Source of the DNA: Sphingomonas sp. SORGH_AS_0879
GTDB lineage: Bacteria; Pseudomonadota; Alphaproteobacteria; Sphingomonadales; Sphingomonadaceae
Direction of reading: 5' to 3'
DNA: 64,000 nt
NCBI RefSeq assembly: GCF_030819175.1
Contig: NZ_JAUTBJ010000002.1
Location: forward strand, 2,614,001-2,678,000
Under the pieces are notes generated by a model, which saw nothing but the letters and a program-made list of their open reading frames with translations, was not told where the DNA came from and made no database searches. The position numbers and the translations under genes are program-made. This document shows, piece after piece, positions 47,926 to 55,475 of the stretch. Positions within the stretch are counted from its first letter, which is position 1. Each line of letters starts with the position of its first letter.

Positions 47926-48960
47926 ATGTCGAAGACCATGAAGGCGGCGGTCGTCCGCGAATTCGGTGCTCCCCTGACCATCGACGAAGTCCCCGTGCCG
48001 GAAGTCAGCGACGGCATGATCCAGGTCGCGATCCAGGCCTCGGGCGTGTGCCATACCGATCTGCACGCCGCCGAGGGCGACTGGCCGGTCAAGCCCAACC
48101 CGCCCTTCATTCCGGGGCATGAGGGCGTCGGCTATGTCTCGGCGGTCGGCAAGGGCGTGAAACACATCAAGGAAGGCGACCGGGTCGGCGTGCCCTGGCT
48201 CTACACCGCCTGCGGCCACTGCGTGCATTGTCTGGGCGGGTGGGAGACCTTGTGCGAGAGCCAGCTCAACACCGGCTATTCGGTCAATGGCGGCTTTGCC
48301 GATTATGTCATCGCCGACCCCAATTTCGTCGGCCACCTGCCCGCCAATATCGGCTTCACCGAGATCGCGCCCGTGCTCTGCGCCGGGGTGACGGTCTATA
48401 AGGGGCTGAAGATGACCGACACCAAGCCGGGCGACACCGTCGTCATCTCGGGCATCGGCGGGCTGGGCCATATGGCGGTGCAATATGCGGTCGCCATGGG
48501 CCTGAACGTCGCGGCGGTCGATGTCGACGACGCCAAGCTGGACCTCGCCCGGCGGTTGGGGGCGAAGGTCACGGTCAACGCCCGGACCGAAGCGGACCCG
48601 GCGGCGGCGATCAGGCGCGAGACCGGCGGCGGCGCACAAGGCGCGCTCGTGACCGCCGTCAGCGAAAGGGCGTTCGCCCAGGCCATCGGCATGATGGCGC
48701 GCGGCGGCACTGTCGCACTCAACGGCCTGCCGCCGGGCGACTTTCCGCTGAACATCTTCGGGCTGGTGCTGAACGGTGTCACGGTACGCGGGTCGATCGT
48801 AGGAACCCGGCTCGACCTTCAGGAATCGCTGGACTTCGCCGCCGACGGCAAGGTGAAGGCGACGGTCGCCAGCGCGCCGCTGGGCGAGGTCAACCAAGTC
48901 TTCGACCGGATGCGCCAAGGCCAGATCGAGGGCCGCATCGTCCTCGACCTGACGGCCTGA
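47926..48960 (+). CDS. adhP: Zinc-dependent alcohol dehydrogenase
   Basis: Medium-chain NAD-dependent ethanol-type dehydrogenase, 344 residues. The catalytic zinc site is Cys42 (GVCHTD), His65-Glu66 (PGHEGVG) and a later Cys ([10 protein letters not shown]). The structural zinc is bound by Cys96, Cys99, Cys102 and Cys110. The NAD fold has [13 protein letters not shown]. The first half is very close to the AdhP class. It lies behind the aldehyde dehydrogenase gene on the same strand, so cotranscription is likely. A weak GC-rich inverted repeat at 48968-48991 may end the transcript but lacks a T-run. Confidence 0.93.
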   Translation: MSKTMKAAVVREFGAPLTIDEVPVPEVSDGMIQVAIQASGVCHTDLHAAEGDWPVKPNPPFIPGHEGVGYVSAVGKGVKHIKEGDRVGVPWLYTACGHCVHCLGGWETLCESQLNTGYSVNGGFADYVIADPNFVGHLPANIGFTEIAPVLCAGVTVYKGLKMTDTKPGDTVVISGIGGLGHMAVQYAVAMGLNVAAVDVDDAKLDLARRLGAKVTVNARTEADPAAAIRRETGGGAQGALVTAVSERAFAQAIGMMARGGTVALNGLPPGDFPLNIFGLVLNGVTVRGSIVGTRLDLQESLDFAADGKVKATVASAPLGEVNQVFDRMRQGQIEGRIVLDLTA

Positions 48961-49191
48961 AATCGCGGCGGGCGGTGGCTCCGGCCCCGCCCGATCAGCG
49001 CATGGGATGTCCAGTAGGGATCAGACTTCGACGCTCTTGGTGCGAGATTCGGCCAGCCCACACCGTTAAGACAAATCTCTGTACACCGCAGATGCCCTAC
49101 CGTGGACAGGGCGCAAAAACATCATAAGCGCCGCCATAACGCAGCCCTTTCCATTCGACTGGTGATCTGGCCCCCGTTTCACCGGACGGGT

Positions 49192-50073
49192 TCAAGCGGT
49201 TGCAGAAACCAGTGCGCGATGCTCGCGCGGCGAACGCATTTTGAGCCCTGAATGGGGGTGGTTGTCGTTGTAGTCCTCGATCCATCCGGCAAGCGATGTC
49301 AACGCGGTGAGTGCGTCCGGCAGCGGCGAGACGCGGACGTAATCCCGTTTGAGGGTATGGACGAAGGCCTCCGAGATGCCGTTGGACTGCGGGCTGCGGA
49401 CGGGGGTGAAGCAGGGTTTGAGGCCCAGCTGCCGGGCAAAGGTCCGTGTTTCGCAGGCGGTATAGGCCGAACCGTTGTCCGACAGCATCTCGACCGGTGT
49501 CGTCGCGCGCATGGTGCCGAAGCGGGTTTCCACGGCTTCCAGCATGATGTCGCGCACGTCCGAGCCGCTGATGCCGGCATTGGCAACCGCGCGCCACGAG
49601 ATGATCTCGCGGTCATGGGCGTCGATGATGAAGGCACCGCGCACGACCTCACCGTTCCAGCAGGTGAACTCGAAGCCGTCGGAGCACCAGCGCAGGTTCG
49701 AGCGGATCGTCACTACGACGCCGTCATGCCCATAGTCGGCTCGCTCGGCGTAGCGCCGCGCCAGCAGCAGGCGGTCCGCCGCCATGATGCGGTAGACGCG
49801 CTTGTGGTTGACCGGCGCAAGTCCTTCGGCGCGCCGCTGCCGATTGAGGACCGCCGCGATGCGGCGGTAGCCGTATGTTGGCCGTTGCGCGGCGATCTGG
49901 CGAATGCAGGGCAGCAGATCCGTGTCGTCGGCCTTGGCGTACGGCCCGCGCGTCCTGGTGGTTCCCGTCAGGCGGTCGTACACCGTCGAACGCCCGACCC
50001 CGAGCGTGCTGGCGACCAGGCTCACCGGATAGTCTCCGGCAGCGGCGAGTGCATGAGCAAGCTCGCTTTTTTT
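49192..50073 (-). CDS. IS3-family transposase OrfB (integrase core)
   Basis: DDE integrase-type subunit made by -1 frameshifting from orfA. It starts around KKSELAHALAAAGDYPVSLVASTLGVGRSTVYDRL, then HTH_21-like YGYRRIAAVLNRQRR. The catalytic domain has FEFTCWNGEVVRGAFIIDAHDREIISW, EMLSDNGSAYTA and the Glu in SNGISEAFVHTLKRDYV. No separate start codon with a ribosome site was found, in line with synthesis by frameshift. The coordinates begin at the slippery tract. The domain itself looks intact. Confidence 0.88.
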   Translation of the reverse strand, partial: KKSELAHALAAAGDYPVSLVASTLGVGRSTVYDRLTGTTRTRGPYAKADDTDLLPCIRQIAAQRPTYGYRRIAAVLNRQRRAEGLAPVNHKRVYRIMAADRLLLARRYAERADYGHDGVVVTIRSNLRWCSDGFEFTCWNGEVVRGAFIIDAHDREIISWRAVANAGISGSDVRDIMLEAVETRFGTMRATTPVEMLSDNGSAYTACETRTFARQLGLKPCFTPVRSPQSNGISEAFVHTLKRDYVRVSPLPDALTALTSLAGWIEDYNDNHPHSGLKMRSPREHRALVSATA

Positions 50074-50398
50074 GGGCGCGAGCGCTCCAGCGCCTCCTTC
50101 AGTATCTCGACCTCCAGCGTCTTGCGCCCGAGCTGGCGCTCCAGTTCGCGGATGCGGGTTTCCATCTCGCGGACCTGCCGGTTGCTGGTCACGTCGTCGT
50201 CGCCGGCAACTGCAACGCTCCCGCCTTCCAGCATCAGCCGCCGCCAACGGTACAGCAGGTTCGGCGCCACGCCGTTGCGGCGCGCCACCACCGATATGCT
50301 CTCCCGACCATCGAGCGTCTCCTCGACGATCCTCAGCTTCTCGGCGTGCTCCAGTGACGGCGACGACCGCCGTCGGTGATGATCTCGGACACGGACAT
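50022..50398 (-). pseudogene. IS3-family OrfA, frameshifted near its N-terminus
   Basis: The expected start MSVSEIITDGGRRRHWS begins at the ATG at 50398. A frame change at about 50345-50350 moves the rest (AEKLRIVEETLDGRESISVVARRNGVAPNLLYRWRRLM and a leucine-zipper-like RQVREMETRIRELERQLG) into another frame. An internal ATG or GTG might still give a shortened protein from about 50291. The HTH is thus separated from its natural start, so transposition is probably impaired. Confidence 0.7.
50067..50073 (-). promoter_or_regulatory. A7 slippery tract for -1 ribosomal frameshift (orfA to orfB)
   Basis: Read on the minus strand, orfA has CCA AAA AAA GCG while orfB needs CCC AAA AAA AGC: exactly a -1 step on A AAA AAA. 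This is the usual fusion mechanism of IS3 elements. Confidence 0.75.
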
Positions 50399-50588
50399 AA
50401 GCCTATGCTCAGGGGATAGCCCCAAGCCTCCTTCCTAGGCTCAAATCCGTCCGGTCGAAATGGGGGCCAGTTCAACTGTTAATCGAGCGCTCGCCGTCAG
50501 CCGTGCCCCCATAGCAGACGATAGGATACAAACGAACGAGCCGACCCAACTGAAAATTGGGCATAGCTGGCCGCTGTATAGGCCTTAG

Positions 50589-52019
50589 CACTACTTTGGC
50601 AGAGTAGGGGAACTGGTGGAATCGTCGTTGATTCCGGTGGCATGAAGATGCTGACCGGGACGATGCGTGATGGTTGCGAGGGATAGCTGGCGGCAAGATC
50701 TGGAGACGTGGCTGGCGCCGTTTCTCGCCGAGCTGACGCACCCGGCGCAGCGGCGGATGTGTCCGACCTACATCGCCGGCCTGATCGGCCCGGGCGACCG
50801 CAAGAGCATCCAGCCGCTGGCGGCGCGAACGGAGGATGCCGGCTACGACCAGCTGCACCATTTCATCGCCAGCGGGACATGGGACGCAGCGCCGCTCGAG
50901 CGCCGGCTGCTGGCGGAGGCGGACCTGCTGGTCGGCGATGCGAAGGGCTTTCTCGTCATCGATGACACCGCGCTGCCGAAGAAGGGACGCGCCTCGGTCG
51001 GCGTGGCGCCGCAATATGCGTCGTCGCAGGGCAAGACCGCGAACTGCCAGTCGCTGGTGTCAGTGACGCTGGCATCGCGCGAGGTGCCGGTGATGGTGGG
51101 GCTGCGCCTGTTCCTGCCGGAGAACTGGACGAGCGATCCGGCACGTATGAAGCGTGCACGGGTGCCGGCCGGACGACAGGCCGCGATGAGCAAGCCCGAG
51201 ATCGCCATCGCCGAGATCGACCGGGTGATGGCCGCGGGCGTTCGGTTCGGATGCGTGCTGGCCGATGCGGGATACGGCTCGGGAACGGCGTTCCGCCAGG
51301 CGCTGAGCGAGCGGGGATTGTCATGGGCGGTGGGCCTGTCATCCCGGCAGACCGTCTATGCACCCGATGTTGAACTGACCTTTCCGCAGGCTCAAGGCGG
51401 ACGTCCGCGCAAATATCATATTCCTGACCGGGCGCCGGTATCGGTGGCCGACATGCTTGCCGACGAGCCGTGGCGCAAGGTCGCCTGGCGCCGCGGCACG
51501 AAGGGGCGGCTCACCTGCCTGTTCGCTGCCCGACGCGTCCGGATCGCCGAGGGCCATCGGCACCGCATGGCTGACAACCGTGTCCAGGCCATGCCCGGTG
51601 AGGAAGTCTGGCTGGTTGGCGAACGACGGTCGAGCGGCGAGCGCAAATACTACGTATCCAATCTCCCGCCCGATACGCCGCTGCGGCAGCTTGCCGCTGC
51701 CATCAAGGCGCGGTGGGTCTGCGAACAGGCCCACCAGCAGCTCAAGGAGGAACTGGGGCTCGACCATTTCGAAGGGCGATCATGGCCGGGGTTGCATCGA
51801 CATGCCTTGATGACGATGCTCGCCTACGCCTTCCTGCAATCCCGCCGCCTCAAAGCTGCGGGACGGAAAAAAAAGAGTCGGAGGACCGCCCCCGCAACCA
51901 ACCCTGCCTGCCATCCGGCAGGCGATCCTCGACTGGCTGGCACGACCACCGTCAATGCACTGCCCGCACTGTAATAAGCAGCTGATAACCGCCGACAAAC
52001 CTACTCTGCCAAAGTAGTG
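50589..52019 (+). mobile_element. IS701-family insertion sequence, copy 2 (inverted relative to copy 1)
   Basis: 1431 bp with the same termini (CACTACTTTGGCAGAGTAGG inverted) and flanking TTAG repeats (50585-50588 and 52020-52023). Encoded protein, antisense frames and end sequences are the same as in copy 1, so the copies are effectively identical and the duplication is recent. It inserted just beyond the end of an IS5 fragment. Confidence 0.95.
50667..51974 (+). CDS. IS701-family transposase (copy 2)
   Basis: 435 residues, the same protein as that at 13167-14474, with DDE blocks FLVIDDTALPKKG, VLADAGYGSGTAF and CEQAHQQLKEELGLDHFEG. The A8 tract here is at 51867-51874. In the +1 frame after it, LPAIRQAILDWLARPPSMHC... 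continues to a TAG inside the right inverted repeat. The ribosome site is weak, and the ATG is followed by a second plausible start at GTG codon 3. Confidence 0.93.
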   Translation: MMVARDSWRQDLETWLAPFLAELTHPAQRRMCPTYIAGLIGPGDRKSIQPLAARTEDAGYDQLHHFIASGTWDAAPLERRLLAEADLLVGDAKGFLVIDDTALPKKGRASVGVAPQYASSQGKTANCQSLVSVTLASREVPVMVGLRLFLPENWTSDPARMKRARVPAGRQAAMSKPEIAIAEIDRVMAAGVRFGCVLADAGYGSGTAFRQALSERGLSWAVGLSSRQTVYAPDVELTFPQAQGGRPRKYHIPDRAPVSVADMLADEPWRKVAWRRGTKGRLTCLFAARRVRIAEGHRHRMADNRVQAMPGEEVWLVGERRSSGERKYYVSNLPPDTPLRQLAAAIKARWVCEQAHQQLKEELGLDHFEGRSWPGLHRHALMTMLAYAFLQSRRLKAAGRKKKSRRTAPATNPACHPAGDPRLAGTTTVNALPAL

Positions 52020-52036
52020 TTAGGGCCGAGACTCAA

Positions 52037-52387
52037 TCAGAGCCAGAAGGCGATTGCAGTGGCGATAGCGACGCCTGAGAGGAAGTTGTCGGCGAGTTTG
52101 TCGTAGCGGGTCGCTACGCGGCGGAAATCCTTGAGGCGGCAGAAGGCGTTTTCGATCAGGTGGCGGCCGCGATACCTTTTCTTGTCGTAGCGGACTGTGC
52201 GTTTGCGGTTTCGCCGTCCGGGAATGACGGGAACGGATCCGGCGTCACGTAGCGAACGGCACAGCCGGTCGGCATCATAGCCTTTGTCAGCAAGGAGGTA
52301 ACGCATTCGGCCCGCCCGTTCGAGAAGCGCAGGCGCTGCCTTCACGTCGCTGACATTGTCGGCTGTCAGGATCAGGGCATAGGGAGA
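52037..52387 (-). pseudogene. IS5-family transposase fragment (C-terminal third)
   Basis: The C-terminal end of an IS5-type OrfB: YALILTADNVSDVKAAPALLERAGRMRYLLADKGYDADRL (second Asp) and RYRGRHLIENAFCRLKDFRRVATRYDKLADNF (catalytic Glu), ending AIATAIAFWL. Everything N-terminal of YALILT is lost at the junction with the neighbouring IS3 element. About 36 bp between the break and that element's inverted repeat are unassigned. Confidence 0.87.
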
Positions 52388-52446
52388 GGTGGCTTGATTT
52401 GTCTGAACAGGCTCGCGGCTCGAATAAGTGGATTGCCGCTGGTTGA

Positions 52447-53370
52447 TCACGCCGCTGCGAGTAACGGCTGGTCGAAGTATATCTGGTCGGGCGTGCGGCC
52501 GCCAAGCGCGGAGTGCGGCCGGACGGCATTGTAGAACGCGATGTAGCGGCCGATGCCGGCGCGGGCTTCGGGGACCGAGGCGTAGGCGTTGAGGTACACC
52601 TCCTCATATTTCACCGAGCGCCAGAGGCGCTCTACGAACACATTGTCGCGCCAGCAGCCTTTCCCGTCCATGCTGATGGCAATCTTCGCGCGCAGAAGGA
52701 CGGCGGTGAACGCGGTGCTGGTGAACTGCGAGCCCTGGTCGCTGTTGAAAATGTCCGGCTTGCCGTAGCGGGCCAGCGCTTCCTCCAGCGTCTCGATGCA
52801 GAATTCGGCATCCAGCGAGGTTGACACCCGCCACGCCAGCACGCGCCGGGTGAACCAGTCGACGATCGCGACGAGATAGACGAGGCCGCGCGCCATCGGC
52901 ACGTAGGTGATATCCGTCGCCCACACCCCGGCCTTCGCCGGGGCAGGCTCTGGTTCGGCCTCGTCACCGCCAGCTTGCGCAGCAGATACGGATAGACCTT
53001 GTGCCCCGGCACCGGTTTCGACGTGTTCGGGCGGCGGTAGAGCGCTTCCAACCCCATCCGCTTCATCAGCGTCGCGACATACAGCCGGCCGACGGACATG
53101 CCCTCCTGCCGAAGCAGATCGCGCAGCATCCGGCTGCCGGCAAACGGGTAGAGCAGGTGCAATTCGTCGATCCGCCGCATGATGGCCAGGTCGGCGTCCG
53201 GCATGGCCCGCGGCAGATAGTAGATGCTGCCGCGGCTGATCCCGAGTTGTCGCGCCTGAGCGATCAGCGGTAGCGCGTGCCCCCGGTCGATCATCGCCTT
53301 GCGCTCGGCAACAGACCGGCCTTCCCGAGCGCACCGGACAAAAAATCGTTCGCCAGCGTCAACTCGCCGG
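52447..53370 (-). pseudogene. IS3-family OrfB split by a 23-bp insertion
   Basis: The N-terminal part in one frame reads MIDRGHALPLIAQARQLGISRGSIYYLPR, YPFAGSRMLRDLLRQEG and YLLRKLAVTRPNQ. A 23-bp insert then shifts the frame, and the DDE core continues as VWATDITYVPMARGLVYLVAIVDWFTRRV, IFNSDQGSQFTSTAF and FVERLWRSVKYEEVYL (Glu). Excising the 23 bp restores the family sequence RPNQ-VWATDITY exactly. As it stands, no full OrfB can be made. Confidence 0.9.
52927..52949 (-). repeat. 23-bp palindromic insertion in IS3 orfB (copy B)
   Basis: On the minus strand this is the same 23-bp sequence as at 12864-12886, again between CAG (Gln) and GTG (Val) codons. The core CCCCGGCGAAGGCCGGGG forms a hairpin with a GAA-type loop. 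The insertion length is not a multiple of three. Confidence 0.9.
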
Positions 53371-53373
53371 CCT

Positions 53374-53392
53374 CCATCGGCTATGCCGATGG
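53374..53392. repeat. Short palindrome inside IS3 orfA
   Basis: CCATCGGC and GCCGATGG (8-bp perfect arms) surround a 3-base loop TAT. The stop codon of the interrupted orfA (TAG on the minus strand) falls in the loop region. Its sequence differs from the 23-bp insert in the same element. Confidence 0.75.
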
Positions 53393-53644
53393 CCGCTTTG
53401 CGGTCGGAGCTTCGCTCTTCGTGTGCAGCACTGTTACGTCGACAGCCGGCTCAACGCGTGACGGATCCGCCCCGAACACGTCCGCGGCCCCCTCCAGCAG
53501 CCGCGCCCGCCACTGGTTGATGAGGTTCGGATGCACGTCATATTGCTGCGCCAGCTCGGCTAGCGTCTTCTCGCCCTTCACGGCGGCCACGGCCACTTTC
53601 GCCTTGAATGCCGGGCTGTGGTTCCGACGGGGTCGCTTGCTCAT
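53381..53644 (-). CDS. IS3-family OrfA, prematurely ended by a palindromic insert
   Basis: 87 residues: MSKRPRRNHSPAFKAKVAVAAVKGEKTLAELAQQYDVHPNLINQWRARL is the normal HTH_Tnp_1 N-terminus. After VLHTK the sequence departs from the family and stops at a TAG (53381-53383). Downstream, in another frame, the expected OrfA tail reads ELTLANDFLSGALGKAGLLP. So 40-50 bp of extra sequence, including the perfect palindrome at 53374-53392, separates the two parts. The truncated protein may still bind DNA. Confidence 0.8.
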   Translation of the reverse strand: MSKRPRRNHSPAFKAKVAVAAVKGEKTLAELAQQYDVHPNLINQWRARLLEGAADVFGADPSRVEPAVDVTVLHTKSEAPTAKRPSA

Positions 53645-53838
53645 CTTGCCTCCTGCTCGCGGCCACCATCGCCGCTGTCAGATCGGCAATCCACTTATCC
53701 CCGCTGTGCAGATTTCCCGGGCCACCTCTGTGGCACGTCTTTTTTTGAAACAAATCGCGCAGTTTTTTTAGATAGGAGAATCTTCTCAAATCGATTGCAC
53801 AGATTAGAAGGTGCTAGGCAGTCTGGAGTTTGGATGAG

Positions 53839-54504
53839 ATGAGAAAGACGATTTTAGGCGTTGTTGCATTCGCAGCGGTTTCCGCCACCCCGGCGTCTGC
53901 TGGCGTCACATCGACGTCGTACCTGACGCCGCCGTCTTATTCGCCCGACTCGACGCTGATCACGTTCGACGGCGCTCTCCCAACGGGCTTTTCGTTGAAC
54001 GGTGGTCAAATCCTAAATACGTCTACCAGCACCGGCGCTTATCAGGGCTCCCTAGCACCCGCAGGCAGCAGCGGCAGCTATTTGGCAGTCGGCGCAACCT
54101 CGGGCACGCAGGCCGTGCTGAAGGGGACGGGTAACACGAGCTGGGGCAGCGTCAGCTTGCTCTGGGGTTCAATCGATTCGTTCAATAAGCTCGACGTACT
54201 GGACACGCTGGGTAACGTCATCAAGTCGCTCACTGGCAATGATGTGACATCCAATGTCACGGCGACCGGGACGGCAACCGATAATAACCGTTATGTTACC
54301 TACACGATTGATCCTAACTCGGGTACCAGAATCGGTGGGCTGCGCTTCAACTCGCCAACTGACGCATTCGAGATTGATAACGTAGCATTTTCGCAGCCCA
54401 CCTCGGTTCCTGAGCCGAGCACTATTGCGCTGTTCGCACTCGGCCTGCTTGGTGTCTTCGCTCTTCGCCGGCGAACCGCATCAGCAAAGTCGTTCGCTCT
54501 TTAA
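53839..54504 (+). CDS. PEP-CTERM sorting-domain protein
   Basis: Secreted or cell-surface protein of 221 residues. The signal peptide MRKTILGVVAFAAVSATPASA precedes a Ser/Thr/Gly-rich region predicted to be beta-stranded (LITFDGALPTGFSLNGGQ; LDVLDTLGNVIKSL). The C-terminus is a classic PEP-CTERM: VPEPSTIALFALGLLG followed by VFALRRR, i.e. the PEP motif, a transmembrane helix and a basic cluster recognised by exosortase. The ATG at 53839 is chosen; the TTG at 53830 is in frame but poor. The base composition is clearly less GC-rich than its neighbours. No exosortase gene lies in the window. Function unknown; possibly exopolysaccharide-associated. Confidence 0.88.
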   Translation: MRKTILGVVAFAAVSATPASAGVTSTSYLTPPSYSPDSTLITFDGALPTGFSLNGGQILNTSTSTGAYQGSLAPAGSSGSYLAVGATSGTQAVLKGTGNTSWGSVSLLWGSIDSFNKLDVLDTLGNVIKSLTGNDVTSNVTATGTATDNNRYVTYTIDPNSGTRIGGLRFNSPTDAFEIDNVAFSQPTSVPEPSTIALFALGLLGVFALRRRTASAKSFAL

Positions 54505-54522
54505 ATCTTACGGCGTTATTTT

Positions 54523-54550
54523 GAGGGCGGTGGGTTTATTCACCGCCCTC
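54523..54550 (+). terminator. Hairpin terminator after the PEP-CTERM gene
   Basis: A 10-bp perfect stem (GAGGGCGGTG at 54523-54532, CACCGCCCTC at 54541-54550) lies 19 bp after the stop. T-rich sequence (CACTTTTT) follows only after 9 bases, so termination strength is uncertain. Confidence 0.65.
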
Positions 54551-54964
54551 GGCCCGCATCACTTTTTAACTTATCTACCGTGTCTAAATCATCGCGCGAC
54601 AAATCACATCAGCACAAACAGTCGATCGGGACTAAGCGGCAACACAGACCATATCGTCAATTTCGCTGCTCATTCACCTCTATGACATTCTGCCTAGAGA
54701 CGAGGCTTATTGACGAGGCTAGGATAGCCGACGGCAGAATAAATCACGTTTAGAATAGCGAAAGCCATTGGTCAACGCCAACACGAGCACAGTCACAATT
54801 ACAGTTTTAGCACTGCATCTAAAATATTATTCGAATATACGAATTTCCTTGATTGTGTGCAAGTCGACCTTCTGCTTACAGGCTGACAAAAAAACTGACA
54901 GCTAAGCCGCATCTTTGACCTCCCCAACAAGGATCGTATTTCAGGACAAAGCAGAAGCGGCGCC
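54551..54964. other. AT-rich intergenic region, no gene recognised
   Basis: About 410 bp of unusually AT-rich sequence for this window. No coding frame has recognisable similarity. A nine-base direct repeat GACGAGGCT occurs twice, four bases apart, at about 54699-54720. The segment may be horizontally acquired together with the PEP-CTERM gene. Confidence 0.45.
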
Positions 54965-55405
54965 TCAGACAGATTCCTCCACTAAATGGTCCCGGTCGAA
55001 CGCCTCGCGTGAGGCGCGGAAGCTATCGACGTTCCCGACTATCCAGGTCCACAGCGGAACCAGCCTGACCAAGAGTTCCAAGCCCGTGTCGGACAGCGAA
55101 TATTCGACATGCGGCACGATCTCATCGAAGTCGTGACGTACCACCAGACCATCGCGCTCCAAGTGGCGCAGGGTGCGGGTCAGCATCCGCTGCGTGATCC
55201 CGTGCATGCGGCGCCCGATCTCCGCATGGCGAAGCTGGCCATAGACGCCGAGCGTGTGAATGACACCGAGCGACCATCTGCTGCCTGCATGGGCAAGCAC
55301 CTCCCGGCGCACGCCATCGTCATCGTCGCGCAGGCCGTCACAGACCGTCTGCGAGTATCGGAGGATGTCCTCCTGGCTCAGGGAATTAATAGCAGTATCA
55401 CGCAT
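54965..55405 (-). CDS. HxlR-family transcriptional regulator
   Basis: 146 residues, winged-helix HxlR/MarR-like. The core reads LAHAGSRWSLGVIHTLGVYGQLRHAEIGRRMHGITQRMLTRTLRHLERDGLVVRHDFDEIVPHVEYSLSDTGLEL, the conserved HxlR block. HxlR proteins commonly sense electrophiles or aldehydes; the usual N-terminal cysteine near the HTH is here Cys22 (QTVCDGLRDD). It is divergent from the NmrA-like gene at 55476 with only 70 bp between, so it probably controls the three redox genes that follow. Confidence 0.92.
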   Translation of the reverse strand: MRDTAINSLSQEDILRYSQTVCDGLRDDDDGVRREVLAHAGSRWSLGVIHTLGVYGQLRHAEIGRRMHGITQRMLTRTLRHLERDGLVVRHDFDEIVPHVEYSLSDTGLELLVRLVPLWTWIVGNVDSFRASREAFDRDHLVEESV

Positions 55406-55475
55406 GTACCCATCTTTCGCGCTTGTCCGAGGCTTGCCAGATCACCGGCAACCAAGGTGAAAACGAGCAAGAACG

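Larger units (their letters stand above)
49168..50469 (-). mobile_element. IS3-family insertion sequence (IS2-like group)
   Basis: About 1302 bp, bounded by inverted repeats TGGCCCCCGTTTCACCGG (left) and TGGCCCCCATTTCGACCGG (right, reverse complement). It holds orfA and orfB in the IS3 arrangement with an A7 slippery tract at their overlap. No matching target duplication is visible, so one end may have been rearranged. orfA carries a frameshift. The 207 bp between adhP and this element show nothing recognisable. Confidence 0.88.
52424..53698 (-). mobile_element. IS3-family insertion sequence, inactivated
   Basis: About 1275 bp bounded by the inverted repeats ATAAGTGGATTGCCG (52424-52438) and its complement (53684-53698). 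It carries orfA and orfB of an IS3 element. Both are interrupted by small palindromic insertions (53374-53392 in orfA, 52927-52949 in orfB). No clear target duplication is seen. The element sits inside or beside the IS5 fragment. Confidence 0.85.

Noticed and set aside
13118..52023. Treating the two IS701 copies plus the contents as a proven composite transposon
   Set aside because: Each copy has its own TTAG on both sides, so independent insertions explain the data. No evidence of joint movement is visible.
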